A stretch of DNA of 64,000 nucleotides from Natronospirillum operosum (lineage in GTDB: Bacteria > Pseudomonadota > Gammaproteobacteria > Pseudomonadales > Natronospirillaceae), in assembly GCF_004768465.1 (NCBI RefSeq), contig NZ_SRMF01000011.1, forward strand, positions 31,575 through 95,574, in the 5' to 3' direction. Every line of letters starts with the position of its first letter. Within the stretch, counting starts at the first letter, position 1. The notes under the pieces are model-generated. The model worked only from the letters and a program-made list of their open reading frames with translations. It ran no database searches and was not told where the DNA came from. A program made the translations under genes and the position numbers. Below are positions 9,163-17,381 of this stretch, piece after piece.

Positions 9163-9220
9163 TATTTACTCTGTTAACTTTATGCCGAGTTAACACTGTA
9201 AACTTAATGTTGTAAACATT
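9163..9220 (-). promoter_or_regulatory. Clustered operator-like dyads upstream of the RND operon
   Basis: Three related sites. The best, 9188-9204, is a 17-bp dyad AGTTnACAnTGTnAACT (only three central or variable positions break symmetry). A weaker copy at 9163-9179 matches 11 of its 14 fixed positions. At 9206-9220 there is a perfect 6-3-6 inverted repeat AATGTT/AACATT. The spacing and symmetry suit a TetR-type dimer, and the operon encodes one. Confidence 0.6.
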
Positions 9221-9346
9221 TTTTTGAAACTGCCTTGTCAGGATGCGAGTCAGAGGCTAATGCTTCCTGTAACTGGAAGGTCAAGAGGTTGCCTGCCTCG
9301 AGAGGCTGGCCTATGTTGAAGGTATTGCAGGCGTATCGAGGTGCCT

Positions 9347-9985
9347 ATGTGGCAGGGGAACAGCAGAGCACCGGGTTGGCTTCGTCTGAGCGGACGGTGG
9401 CTCGCTGTGATGGGGGTCGGCATGCTGCTGATGCTGCCCGCAGTGGCCAGCGAGGTGCACGTGACCCGCTACAGCTGGCATACCGGCATAGTGATCGCCG
9501 CCGAGGACCTGACTGCAGCGCTCGACTTTGTGCCGGATCACCTTGGCGAGGCGCCCTACTATGAATTTGGCTGGGGGGATGCGGAGTATTATCAGCGTGG
9601 TGAGGACAGCCCCTGGCTGATGGCACCGGCGGCCCTGTGGCCGACCGATTCGGTGATGCATGTGGTGGCGCTGCCGGACCATCCGGAGCGCTATTTTCCG
9701 GCCAGTGAGGTCGAGCACCTGACGGTGGATCAGGAGGGCATGGAGGCCATGAACGACTTTATCGCTGACTCCTTTGCACGCACCGAGGACGGGGCGGTGG
9801 AACCCGGTGGCCCGGGACTCTATGCTGACAGCCTGTTCTTTACCGGTGAAGGGCGCTTCCACCTGCGCCGCACCTGCAATACCTGGACGGTCGAGGTGCT
9901 GGCTGCCGCCGGATTGCCGATAGAGCCCGCTGGCATCATCCGGGCCAGCAGCGCCATGGACGCCATCAGGGCCATGGAACTCTGA
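9347..9985 (+). CDS. DUF2459-family exported protein
   Basis: A 212-residue protein with an N-terminal hydrophobic signal or anchor (residues about 20-36, ending VASEV). The body matches the DUF2459/TIGR02117 type by its opening HVTRYSWHTGIVIAA, the FGWGDAEYYQ motif and the closing TCNTWTVEVLAAAGLP, which recall a cysteine-amidase-like fold with candidate histidine and cysteine. Function is unknown in the family. The ATG at 9347 has CGAGG five bases upstream and is preferred over the GTG at 9341. It ends three bases before the convergent SanA-like gene. Confidence 0.75.
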   Translation: MWQGNSRAPGWLRLSGRWLAVMGVGMLLMLPAVASEVHVTRYSWHTGIVIAAEDLTAALDFVPDHLGEAPYYEFGWGDAEYYQRGEDSPWLMAPAALWPTDSVMHVVALPDHPERYFPASEVEHLTVDQEGMEAMNDFIADSFARTEDGAVEPGGPGLYADSLFFTGEGRFHLRRTCNTWTVEVLAAAGLPIEPAGIIRASSAMDAIRAMEL

Positions 9986-9988
9986 TTG

Positions 9989-10666
9989 TCAGGGATGCAG
10001 CATGGGCGTCCGGGTCCGGCGCAGCACGTGAATGTCGATCATGGCTGAAACCCGTGCCAGTACTTCGCGCGCGCGCACCCTGGCATGCCAGTTCAGGGGC
10101 GCATCAGCGGCGACAAACCCCTGTGCATCGATCCCTGCCGCCTGGGCCTGGTAGAGGGCCCGCTCCAGGTGGAAGCGCTGGCTGATGATGATGATGTCGG
10201 TCTGACCGAATTCGGTCTGCAGGCGCTGTACGGAATTCAGGGTGCGAATGCCGCCGCCATCACGCAGGATGATCTGCGCCGGTATGCCGCGCTGTATCAG
10301 GTCATCCCGCATCATGCCCGGTTCGTCATAAAAGGGGGTGCTGTGGTCGCCGGAAGCAATCACCTGCTCGATCATGCCGGCCTGATAAAGCTGCACCGTG
10401 GCATCGATACGGGCCTGGTAGAACGGGTTCAGACCGCCGCCGGGGTAAAACTTGGCGGTGCCCAGTACCACACCGTAATCGGTCGGGCGCAACTGTTCCA
10501 GGTCGCTGGTCAGCTTGCCTCTGGCTTGCAGTGAAATCCATACATCAATGGCGGCGATACAGATCAGAATCAGGCCGAGGCCGCTCAGCGCTGCAAAGAG
10601 GAGCCGGCGCAGCCAGGCCCAGAAGCCGGACGGGCGTCGGATATCGAAATTGTGTTGTTTAGCCAT
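9989..10666 (-). CDS. sanA: SanA/YdcF-family (DUF218) membrane-anchored envelope protein
   Basis: A 225-residue protein with one N-terminal membrane helix (about residues 20-42) and a periplasmic DUF218 domain. Family motifs are GVVLGTAKFYPGGGLNPFYQARID and the IIISQRFHLERAL segment. E. coli SanA affects envelope barrier function and vancomycin sensitivity at high temperature; the chemistry is not established. Its start overlaps the preceding 124-residue gene by eight bases, so it is the last gene of a three-gene leftward operon. Confidence 0.8.
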   Translation of the reverse strand: MAKQHNFDIRRPSGFWAWLRRLLFAALSGLGLILICIAAIDVWISLQARGKLTSDLEQLRPTDYGVVLGTAKFYPGGGLNPFYQARIDATVQLYQAGMIEQVIASGDHSTPFYDEPGMMRDDLIQRGIPAQIILRDGGGIRTLNSVQRLQTEFGQTDIIIISQRFHLERALYQAQAAGIDAQGFVAADAPLNWHARVRAREVLARVSAMIDIHVLRRTRTPMLHP

Positions 10667-11033
10667 CCTGCCAGATTACCGTCTCTACGCCGTTGATAGT
10701 GACTTCCAGAAAACGATCGGGGTCATCACCTTCCTGCCAGCCGCCGTCGGTACAGCGGGCCCGACCGCCCAGATGCGCCACGGCAGCGCGCGCGCAGTCC
10801 AGATCAGTGGCCCAGGGCGTGCGCTCCGAATTGAACCATACAGAAGTCCAGCCGCCCCGGGTCACCAACAGCAGCGGTATGATGACACCGTTGACGGCGA
10901 GCCGATAACGCAGCACCTTGTTGCGGTCGCTGCTGTTCACCGGCTCAGGGGCCCGTCCGAACACAGTCCGCAACCACTGGCAGATAGCCTGCGGGTCGGT
11001 GTCAGGCAGGTAGATTTCGATGTCGCTCTGCAT
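10659..11033 (-). CDS. Uncharacterised 124-residue protein
   Basis: No family was recognised. The protein is soluble, acidic and without a signal peptide. Its N-terminal half (IEIYLPDTDPQAICQWL...) and conserved-looking GGWTSVWFNSERTPWATDLDCARAAVAHL suggest one compact alpha/beta domain. The stop of the upstream small membrane protein and this ATG share one base (TGATG), and its own end overlaps sanA by eight bases, so translation of all three is probably coupled. Confidence 0.65.
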   Translation of the reverse strand: MQSDIEIYLPDTDPQAICQWLRTVFGRAPEPVNSSDRNKVLRYRLAVNGVIIPLLLVTRGGWTSVWFNSERTPWATDLDCARAAVAHLGGRARCTDGGWQEGDDPDRFLEVTINGVETVIWQDG

Positions 11034-11311
11034 CAATCGTCCGACAGAAAGTATTTCAGCAATTTAAACAGGCCAATACACAAATAGCCATAGATTGCGC
11101 GCAGGGCACCGATGGCGGCGATCAGTACGCCAAGGGCGGCCACCAGTTCCTGCTGGAGTGATGGCGTCAGCAGGCGTTCCGACATGATGATCAGGAACAG
11201 GCCGCCCATCAGCAGCAGGCTGCCGGAGGTGAACAGTGACCAGTGCCGGGCTGCCTGGCTGGCCTGTCGCCTGAGCCAGTCGCGCAGGCGGCGGGTTGGG
11301 GTTGCTGTCAT
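11033..11311 (-). CDS. Small two-helix membrane protein
   Basis: A 92-residue protein with a basic N-terminus (residues 1-22) and two hydrophobic stretches at about 26-44 and 58-86. No family was recognised. It is first in a tightly overlapping operon with the 124-residue protein and the SanA-like protein, and diverges from dapE with 84 bp between starts. The basic amphipathic start followed by two helices suggests an inner-membrane accessory protein; this is inference. Confidence 0.6.
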   Translation of the reverse strand: MTATPTRRLRDWLRRQASQAARHWSLFTSGSLLLMGGLFLIIMSERLLTPSLQQELVAALGVLIAAIGALRAIYGYLCIGLFKLLKYFLSDD

Positions 11312-11330
11312 GACGAACGGGGGCTGCCTG

Positions 11331-11357
11331 TTGAGGAAATGACGACTTTGCTATACT
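11331..11357 (+). promoter_or_regulatory. Probable sigma-70 promoter for dapE
   Basis: A TATACT -10 box at 11352-11357 lies 38 bases before the dapE ATG. The -35 side is weak: TTGAGG at 11331-11336 gives a 15-bp spacer. Confidence 0.4.
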
Positions 11358-11395
11358 CGCGCGCTCATTGTACAGATTTGGTGACAGACTTGCCC

Positions 11396-12532
11396 ATGAC
11401 CCCGACGATAGAGCTGGCTCAGGCCCTGATTCGCGAGACCTCCATTACCCCCGAAGATGGCAACTGTCAGCCCATGATGCGCGAGCGTCTGCAGCGTGCC
11501 GGCTTTCGGTGTGAGGACATGAATTTCGAGAACGTCACCAATTTCTGGGCCATCCGGGGTGACAGCGGGCCGCTGCTGGCCTTTGCCGGTCACACCGATG
11601 TGGTGCCGGTCGGGGATGAGAGCCAGTGGACGCATCCGCCCTTCGCCGCCAGGCTGGTCGACGGCTATCTGCATGGCCGGGGCGCCGCCGACATGAAGGG
11701 CTCGCTGGCCGCCATGGTGGTGGCCGCCGAGCGCTTTGTGGAAGCCCATCCAGATCATGACGGGCGCATCGGCTTTCTGATTACCAGTGACGAGGAAGGC
11801 GATGCCTACCATGGTACCGTCAAGGTGGTGGAAGCGCTGAAGGCCAGAGGGGACAATATCGACATGGCACTGGTCGGTGAGCCCTCCAGTACCGAAGTCG
11901 TGGGTGATGTGATCAAGAACGGGCGCCGCGGGTCCATGCTGGGCTACCTGACCGTGCATGGTCGCCAGGGGCATGTGGCCTATCCGCATCTGGCGGACAA
12001 TCCGGTGCACCGGCTGGCGCCGGCACTGGCAGAGCTGGCGGCCACGGAATGGGATCAGGGCAACGAATATTTTCCCGCCACCAGTTTTCAGGTGGCCAAC
12101 ATGAACAGCGGCACCGGGGCCACCAATGTGATTCCGGGTGAGGCGCGTGTGCAATTCAGTTTTCGCTATTCCACCGAGGTCACTGCCGAGCAACTGCAGG
12201 AGCGGATGCGGGCCATTCTGGACCGGCATGACCTGAACTATCGGCTTGATTTCGAGGTCAAGGGGCTGCCCTTTCTGACCGACGAGGGCTCGTTGGTCGA
12301 AGCCGCAGTGCGCGCGGTAGAAACCGTCCGCGGCCGGCCGCCGGTGCTGTCTACGGCCGGCGGCACCTCGGACGGCCGCTTTATTGCCAGCATCATGAAT
12401 TCACAGGTGGTGGAACTGGGCCCGATCAACCGCACCATCCATCAGGTTGATGAATGTGTGCGTGCGGCCGATCTGGACCAGTTGACCGAGATGTACTTTC
12501 AACTGCTGGTGGCGCTGTTTGTCCGGCGCTGA
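11396..12532 (+). CDS. dapE: Succinyl-diaminopimelate desuccinylase
   Basis: Hydrolyses N-succinyl-LL-diaminopimelate in the lysine/meso-DAP pathway needed for peptidoglycan. The 378-residue length is standard. It is an M20-family dizinc hydrolase: [10 protein letters not shown] (His66, Asp68), [10 protein letters not shown] (Asp99 metal bridge) and the catalytic glutamates in TSDEEGDA (Glu133-Glu134) are present. The ATG at 11396 matches the usual MTPTxELA start, though the frame opens further upstream. It stands alone and is convergent with galM, nine bases away. Confidence 0.96.
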   Translation: MTPTIELAQALIRETSITPEDGNCQPMMRERLQRAGFRCEDMNFENVTNFWAIRGDSGPLLAFAGHTDVVPVGDESQWTHPPFAARLVDGYLHGRGAADMKGSLAAMVVAAERFVEAHPDHDGRIGFLITSDEEGDAYHGTVKVVEALKARGDNIDMALVGEPSSTEVVGDVIKNGRRGSMLGYLTVHGRQGHVAYPHLADNPVHRLAPALAELAATEWDQGNEYFPATSFQVANMNSGTGATNVIPGEARVQFSFRYSTEVTAEQLQERMRAILDRHDLNYRLDFEVKGLPFLTDEGSLVEAAVRAVETVRGRPPVLSTAGGTSDGRFIASIMNSQVVELGPINRTIHQVDECVRAADLDQLTEMYFQLLVALFVRR

Positions 12533-12541
12533 GCGCCTGCG

Positions 12542-13618
12542 TCAGTCTTCGACGCCAAAGCGATAGACCAGGGTCTGCCGGTAGGGCCGGTCAGGTGTAA
12601 TCACGCAGGTCGGGAACCCGGGCTGGTTCGGCGTATCCGGGAAGTGCTGCGGCTCGCAGCAGAAGGCCTGGTGATTGTCATAGGGGCGGTCGGGCTCCGG
12701 CCCCGGCTGGCCGCCCATGAAATTGCCGGTATAGAACTGCATGCCGGGCTGCGTGCTGCTGATGCGCAGCGTGCGGCCCGTGAGCGTGCTGTGCGCTATG
12801 GCCATGTCGAGCAACTGCTCCGTGTTCTCGGTGGTGAACACATAGTTGTGATCATAGCCCTGGGTCGCCTGCAGCGCCTCTGGCTGGCCTTCCACCACCA
12901 TGCCGACATCCTGGGCCTGACGCAGGTCAAAGGGGGTGCCGGCCACATCCAGCAGACGCCCGGTGGGCAGGTTGCCCGGCCCGGTCTCGGTGATCTGACG
13001 GGCCGGTATGCGCATATGGTGACCGCGCAGCCCCTGATAGTGGGCCCCATGCAGGTTGAAGTAGGCATGGTTGGTCATGTTGACGACGGTCGGGGCATCG
13101 GTTTCGGCGTAGTAGGCGATCTGCAGGGTGCGATCCGCCAGCAGGCTGTAGCGTACCCGGGCCACCACGGTACCGGGGAAGCCGCCTTCACCGGCCACAG
13201 AGCGATAGGTGAACTTCAGCGACGGCCCGCTGTCGGTATCCAGGATATCGGCTTGCCAGAGCTGCCGATGCCAGCCCTCGCCGCCGTGCAGTTGATTGTC
13301 GCCCTCGTTGGCCACCAGGCTGTGCTCGGTACCGTCCAGCGTGAAGCGGGCCCCGGCGATGCGGTTGGCATAGCGACCGACGGTGGCGCCCATGTAGGCC
13401 GGGTTGGCTACAAAGTGTTCTGCCAGGCGCGGTGCGCACAGGATATCATCAGGCTGACCCTGAGCATCCGGCACCCGCAGCCGGTACAGGCTGGCGCCGG
13501 CGTCGGTGATTTGCACCTCGATGCCGTCACGCTGCAGCGTGTATACGGTCGGGTTGCAGCCCGGGTGGTGGCCGATCATGGGCTGTTGGCTGATTGCGGC
13601 CTGGGCAGGGGTTGCCAT
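12542..13618 (-). CDS. galM: Aldose 1-epimerase (mutarotase)
   Basis: Interconverts alpha and beta anomers of galactose and glucose. The 358-residue protein carries the family landmarks NQLHGGEGWHRQLW, the NMTNHAYFNLHG histidine segment and the C-terminal glutamate region CCEPQHFPDTPN. No signal peptide is seen, so it is probably cytoplasmic. The ATG at 13618 has GGAG nine bases upstream and is preferred over a TTG at 13630. No other galactose genes are in the window. Confidence 0.93.
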   Translation of the reverse strand: MATPAQAAISQQPMIGHHPGCNPTVYTLQRDGIEVQITDAGASLYRLRVPDAQGQPDDILCAPRLAEHFVANPAYMGATVGRYANRIAGARFTLDGTEHSLVANEGDNQLHGGEGWHRQLWQADILDTDSGPSLKFTYRSVAGEGGFPGTVVARVRYSLLADRTLQIAYYAETDAPTVVNMTNHAYFNLHGAHYQGLRGHHMRIPARQITETGPGNLPTGRLLDVAGTPFDLRQAQDVGMVVEGQPEALQATQGYDHNYVFTTENTEQLLDMAIAHSTLTGRTLRISSTQPGMQFYTGNFMGGQPGPEPDRPYDNHQAFCCEPQHFPDTPNQPGFPTCVITPDRPYRQTLVYRFGVED

Positions 13619-13780
13619 GCAATTCTCCAAGTGTTGGTCAGGGCTGGACTCGGCCGATTCTAGCCGCTCTGCCGGAGACTGGCAAAGCCGGACTGGCAGG
13701 CGAATGGCTTGCAGCAGCAGGGCGGCCGGTTAAACTGCGTTCTGGTATCACAACTATTGAAGCAGGAGGCAGGTCAGCCC

Positions 13781-14278
13781 ATGTTTATTGACGGCCAGCG
13801 TACAGCGGCAAACGGATACGAATCTCCACCGGGCTCGGTGGTCTGGCGGGCTGATCCGTTTGCGGCGCTGTCGACGCACAGCCTGTATGCCATTCTGAAA
13901 GCACGGGTCGATATCTTTGTGGTGGAGCAGATCTGCCCCTACCCCGAACTGGACGATGAAGATCAGACTGCACTGCATTTGCAGGGCTGGAACGCCGAAG
14001 GCCTTGCGGCTTATGCGCGCATCCTGCCACCGGACAGTGCTGGCAGGGTCTGGATTGGTCGGGTTCTGGTGCCGGCCGCGAGCCGCCGTTCCGGGGCCGG
14101 CAAGGAACTGATGCAGCAGGCGCTGGCGGTCACCCGGAATCACTTTCCCGGATGTCCCATCTGGATCGGGGCGCAGCTCCGGTTGCGCGGGTTCTATCAG
14201 GCGCTGGGTTTTCGGGCCGAGGGTCTGCCCTATCTGGAAGACGACATTCCTCATATCAAAATGAGTCACGCCAGTTGA
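13781..14278 (+). CDS. elaA: ElaA-type GNAT N-acetyltransferase
   Basis: A 165-residue acyltransferase with the ElaA opening pattern (LYAILKARVDIFVVEQICPYPELDDED) and the acetyl-CoA loop near RSGAGKELM. ElaA relatives are small GNAT enzymes of unknown physiological substrate. The frame is open further upstream, but the ATG at 13781 gives the family length; AGGAG lies about 12 bases ahead of it. It converges on the chrR-like gene. Confidence 0.8.
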   Translation: MFIDGQRTAANGYESPPGSVVWRADPFAALSTHSLYAILKARVDIFVVEQICPYPELDDEDQTALHLQGWNAEGLAAYARILPPDSAGRVWIGRVLVPAASRRSGAGKELMQQALAVTRNHFPGCPIWIGAQLRLRGFYQALGFRAEGLPYLEDDIPHIKMSHAS

Positions 14279-14285
14279 CAGGCGA

Positions 14286-14302
14286 TGGGTGCAACGCACC
14301 CA
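14286..14302. terminator. Short hairpin between convergent elaA and chrR genes
   Basis: TGGGTGC and GCACCCA form a perfect 7-bp stem with an AAC loop between the two gene ends. No run of T follows on either strand, so termination is only a suggestion. Confidence 0.35.
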
Positions 14303-14315
14303 CTGGCCAGCCGAC

Positions 14316-14972
14316 TCAGCTCAGGAAGGGGTTCATCCAGCGCCACTTCCAACTGGTCATTTTCAGCGGATCTTCAGTCACGGTCAGACAGATGCACTCT
14401 TCACTTTCGGCCGCTACCGGTTCGTGCTCGTGATCGGCATCACGGTGCAGGTAGTCACCCGGGTTGTAGTCCCCCAGAGCGTCGGAAAAACCGCCCTTGA
14501 GCACCACTGTGTATTCGGAGCCCCGGTGTGTGTGGCGTGGAATGCGGCCGCCGGGACGAATCCGGTGCAACGAGATCTTCGGCCCCTGCGGGCTGAGCTC
14601 GATATCGCACACCTGCAGGTGGGGCAGCAGCTTGCGCCAGGGCAGGGCGTCGAAGCCCCTGGGCACCAGTTTCTGCAGCGGCGCCGGCACCTCCGGGTGT
14701 CGATAGTAGCGGCCAACTTCCTCGCGCCGTGCCCGATGGACTGGCTCGTCATTCTGAATGGAAGCCAGTGTGGCCTGCAGCAGGTCTTCACCGACCGGCT
14801 CACCGGGCAGATCATCCAGCAGGACGCCCCCCAGCGCTTCCAGACGCTGCACGGCCTGCTGGCATTCCTTGCAATAGTGCAGGTGTACCGAGATCAGAAG
14901 TGTCTCGTGATAGCTCAGCGTGCCGGCGACATATTCGGCCAGCTTGGTCTGATCAGGGTGAAAATTACTCAT
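14316..14972 (-). CDS. chrR: ChrR-type zinc anti-sigma factor with C-terminal cupin
   Basis: A 218-residue anti-sigma factor expected to hold the adjacent ECF sigma factor inactive. The N-terminal zinc anti-sigma domain has His5, His30, Cys34 and Cys37, the same spacing as the zinc ligands of Rhodobacter sphaeroides ChrR shifted by one residue. The C-terminal half is a cupin with the metal motif HTHRGSE (about His147, His149, Glu153) and a later DHEHE. In Rhodobacter this module senses singlet oxygen or organic peroxide. The ATG at 14972 overlaps the sigma gene by eight bases, coupling translation. Confidence 0.9.
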   Translation of the reverse strand: MSNFHPDQTKLAEYVAGTLSYHETLLISVHLHYCKECQQAVQRLEALGGVLLDDLPGEPVGEDLLQATLASIQNDEPVHRARREEVGRYYRHPEVPAPLQKLVPRGFDALPWRKLLPHLQVCDIELSPQGPKISLHRIRPGGRIPRHTHRGSEYTVVLKGGFSDALGDYNPGDYLHRDADHEHEPVAAESEECICLTVTEDPLKMTSWKWRWMNPFLS

Positions 14973-15582
14973 GGCTATCAACCTCCAGGCCGACGCGCAG
15001 CTTCTTCAGCGCCAGGCGGATACGCGATTTTACTGTACCCAAAGGCAGGTTGAGGTCTTCTGCCGCCTCCTGGTGTGACTTGTCCTCCAGGAAAACCTTG
15101 CCGATCACCTGCCGTTGATCGACTGGCAGTTGGGCGATGCCAAGGCGAATCTGTCGCTCCATATTGCTCTGTGCTACCCAGTCTGATCCGTCGCCCTCGG
15201 TATGTGGCTCCAGCCACAGGTCATCGGACGACAGGGTGGTGTGGTGTTTGCTCTGGCGCCGCAGCAGATCAACCCGCAGATTACGGGCGATGGTAAACAC
15301 CCATGTAGTTGCCGAGGCCTTGGAGCGATCAAACAGGTGTGCCTTGCGCCAGAGGTTGGTCATGGTTTCCTGCACCAACTCATCGGCCAGCGCCTCGCCC
15401 ATGCCGGTCAGGCCGCTGGAGCGGGCATAGCCCTTGATCTGGGGCGCAAAATGATTGAATAGATGAACAAAGGACTTACGGTCCTGATGCTCAGCAATGG
15501 CTTCCAGGCAATCTGCCCATTCGTCAGTTGCTGTCACGGTCCGGGTACCGCCTGTTTTTGTTGTGTGTCTACTCATCATCAT
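14965..15582 (-). CDS. rpoE: ECF RNA polymerase sigma factor of the RpoE-ChrR (ECF11) type
   Basis: A 205-residue group IV sigma factor. Region 2 is visible around HFAPQIKGYARSSG...ADELVQETMTNLWRK and TTWVFTIARNLRVDLLRR, and region 4 around LPVDQRQVIGKVFLEDKSHQEAAEDLNLPLGTVKSRI. Its partner chrR follows with an eight-base overlap. Three in-frame ATG codons stand at 15582, 15579 and 15576. A promoter-like site matching the known RpoE-ChrR class lies upstream, so the pair is probably autoregulated. Expected targets such as photolyase or cfa genes are not in the window. Confidence 0.92.
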   Translation of the reverse strand: MMMSRHTTKTGGTRTVTATDEWADCLEAIAEHQDRKSFVHLFNHFAPQIKGYARSSGLTGMGEALADELVQETMTNLWRKAHLFDRSKASATTWVFTIARNLRVDLLRRQSKHHTTLSSDDLWLEPHTEGDGSDWVAQSNMERQIRLGIAQLPVDQRQVIGKVFLEDKSHQEAAEDLNLPLGTVKSRIRLALKKLRVGLEVDSHE

Positions 15583-15608
15583 GAGACAGCCTTCGGTTGT
15601 TTGCCAGA

Positions 15609-15636
15609 ATTACGGCGGCTATTTACAACCGGATCA
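15609..15636 (-). promoter_or_regulatory. ECF11-type autogenous promoter of the sigma/chrR operon
   Basis: On the minus strand, TGATCC (15636-15631) is followed after 16 bases by CGTAAT (15614-15609), about 27 bases before the sigma start codon. TGATCC is the described -35 element of RpoE-ChrR-class sigma factors. Confidence 0.65.
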
Positions 15637-15667
15637 TGTGCAGGTGCCTTGCGAGTGTAAAGGTCGC

Positions 15668-16234
15668 TCAGCCGGGGAACTGTTCAGTGATGGCGGTACG
15701 CAGGGTCTGCAGCAATCGCTTGCGGTTTTTCTGCAGTGTCGGACTGGGCGGTGCCTCTGCAGGCTGCTTTTTGAGTTCGCGCTGCGTGTTCATTATCAGT
15801 TGTCTGAGCGCCTGCCGATCTACCTCGGGGTAGTCTTCGAGGAAACGGGTCAGCGCCGCGCTGTCCTGCAGCAGGTCATCACGCCAGCGCTCTGCCAACT
15901 GGTTGATCTGCCGGAAGGTATCGCTGTCCGGATCGAACAGCGCCAGGCGGCTGCTCAGCAGGTCGAGGTCCAGCTTCTGCAGCAGGCGGCTGACATGACG
16001 GGTCTGCCGGCGCACGGCATCCGGCTTGGTGAGCCGGCGTGCTTCCCGCACCGCCTGCACTACCGGAGAGGGCAGCTCCAGACTCTGCAGGCGGCTCTGG
16101 GACAGCCCGATCAACTGTTCTGCCAGGGCTTCGGTGCGCTGAGCCTCGCGTTTCATCTCCGACTTGGAGACCCATTCGATCTCGTCGTCTGCCGGGAGTT
16201 CGTACGGCGACGGCCGTTCTGATGAAGTGCTCAT
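15668..16234 (-). CDS. darP: Ribosome-associated protein DarP/YjgA (DUF615)
   Basis: A 188-residue helical protein. The start PADDEIEWVSKSEMKREAQ and the LTKPDAVRRQTRHVSRLLQKLD region are the YjgA signature. E. coli YjgA binds 50S precursors late in assembly. It is encoded five bases after ptsO on the same strand, extending the rpoN-nitrogen PTS block. The Lys/Arg-rich tail fits rRNA contact. Confidence 0.92.
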   Translation of the reverse strand: MSTSSERPSPYELPADDEIEWVSKSEMKREAQRTEALAEQLIGLSQSRLQSLELPSPVVQAVREARRLTKPDAVRRQTRHVSRLLQKLDLDLLSSRLALFDPDSDTFRQINQLAERWRDDLLQDSAALTRFLEDYPEVDRQALRQLIMNTQRELKKQPAEAPPSPTLQKNRKRLLQTLRTAITEQFPG

Positions 16235-16239
16235 GCCGG

Positions 16240-16509
16240 TTATTCACCTTCCTCAAAATAATTGTCGATCAGGGCCTTGACAGCCGCGAACGCCGCTTCT
16301 TCATCCGGGCCTTCCACTTCAACCAGAATTTCCGTGCCCTGGCTGGCGGCCAGCATCATGATGGACATGATGCTCTTGGCGTCGGCCCGCTGGCCTGCCT
16401 TCTCGATCTGGATACTGGATTCGAACTGCTGCGCCACTGCATTGAGCTTGGCCGAGGCGCGGGCATGCAGGCCCAGTTTGTTGATGATGGTGACAGACTC
16501 GCGGATCAT
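16240..16509 (-). CDS. ptsO: Nitrogen-PTS phosphocarrier NPr (HPr-like)
   Basis: An 89-residue HPr-fold protein that passes phosphate from EI-Ntr to EIIA-Ntr. The phosphorylated His15 is in LGLHARASA and the regulatory-site Ser46 in DAKSIMSI. Its ATG overlaps the rapZ stop (ATGA). The EI-Ntr gene (ptsP) is not in the window. Confidence 0.95.
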   Translation of the reverse strand: MIRESVTIINKLGLHARASAKLNAVAQQFESSIQIEKAGQRADAKSIMSIMMLAASQGTEILVEVEGPDEEAAFAAVKALIDNYFEEGE

Positions 16510-17366
16510 GACAGAGTGGATTTCAGCTCACGGTGACGGACCTGCACGGTCAGTTCTTCCTGCCGATAGGTACGCCCCAGATGCTGGGCAATAAAGACCG
16601 AGCGATGCTGGCCGCCGGTGCAGCCGATGGCAATGGTCAGGTAGGAGCGATTGTTGGCTTCGTAGGCGGGTAGCCAGCGGTCCAGATAGCCCTCTATGCT
16701 GCCGATCATGTCATGCACATCGGGTTCCTGATGCAGAAATTTCTGTACCGGCTCATCCAGGCCCGAAAACTTGCGCAGGGCCGGGTCCCAGTAGGGGTTG
16801 GGCAGGCAGCGGACATCGTAGACCAGGTCGGCATCATGCGGCACGCCGTGCTTGAAACCGAATGACATGAACAGCAGCGCCATCTTCTGGCGGCTGGTGC
16901 CGGACACCCGGGTCTTGACCTGGTCACGCAGTTCGTAGATCGACAGCCCCGTGGTGTCTATATTCAGTTGTGCCATGTTGATGATGGGATCGAGCAGTTC
17001 CCGCTCATTGCGGATGGCTTCCATCAGTGACACCGAGTCACTGGTCAGCGGGTGCTTGCGGCGGGTCTCCGAAAAGCGCTTGGACAGGGTTTCATCCTGC
17101 GCATCCAGGTAGACGATATCCAGACTGAGCGCGGCGGGCAACTGACGCACGATGTCGGGGAAACGCTGCAGCGATTTCAGTGCATTGCGGGCATCAATGC
17201 AGATGGCCACCTTTTCGCCCAGATGACCTGCCTGCATGTCTCTGGCCAGCTCGGGCAGGAGGGTGACCGGCAGATTGTCGATGCAGTTGTAGCCGACATC
17301 TTCCAGCACGTTGAGCGCGCTGCTTTTGCCGGAGCCGGAACGGCCACTGATCAGAACGAGTTCCAT
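16506..17366 (-). CDS. rapZ: RNase adapter protein RapZ (YvcJ family)
   Basis: A 286-residue nucleotide-binding protein. Walker A GRSGSGKSS is at residues 8-16, and the C-terminal domain contains the conserved FGFKHG and IGCTGGQHRSV motifs. In E. coli RapZ directs RNase E to the sRNA GlmZ and controls amino-sugar synthesis; whether that circuit exists here is unknown because no GlmZ-like RNA was seen. It sits between ptsN (15 bp away) and ptsO (overlapping), the conserved order. Confidence 0.95.
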   Translation of the reverse strand: MELVLISGRSGSGKSSALNVLEDVGYNCIDNLPVTLLPELARDMQAGHLGEKVAICIDARNALKSLQRFPDIVRQLPAALSLDIVYLDAQDETLSKRFSETRRKHPLTSDSVSLMEAIRNERELLDPIINMAQLNIDTTGLSIYELRDQVKTRVSGTSRQKMALLFMSFGFKHGVPHDADLVYDVRCLPNPYWDPALRKFSGLDEPVQKFLHQEPDVHDMIGSIEGYLDRWLPAYEANNRSYLTIAIGCTGGQHRSVFIAQHLGRTYRQEELTVQVRHRELKSTLS

Positions 17367-17381
17367 GGTGGTGTGGGTGCC

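Noticed and set aside
7107..9215. Very long open frame on the plus strand antisense to the RND exporter
   Set aside because: It mirrors the codon structure of the exporter, is rich in Gln/His/Gly as GC-rich antisense frames are, and shows no family motif.
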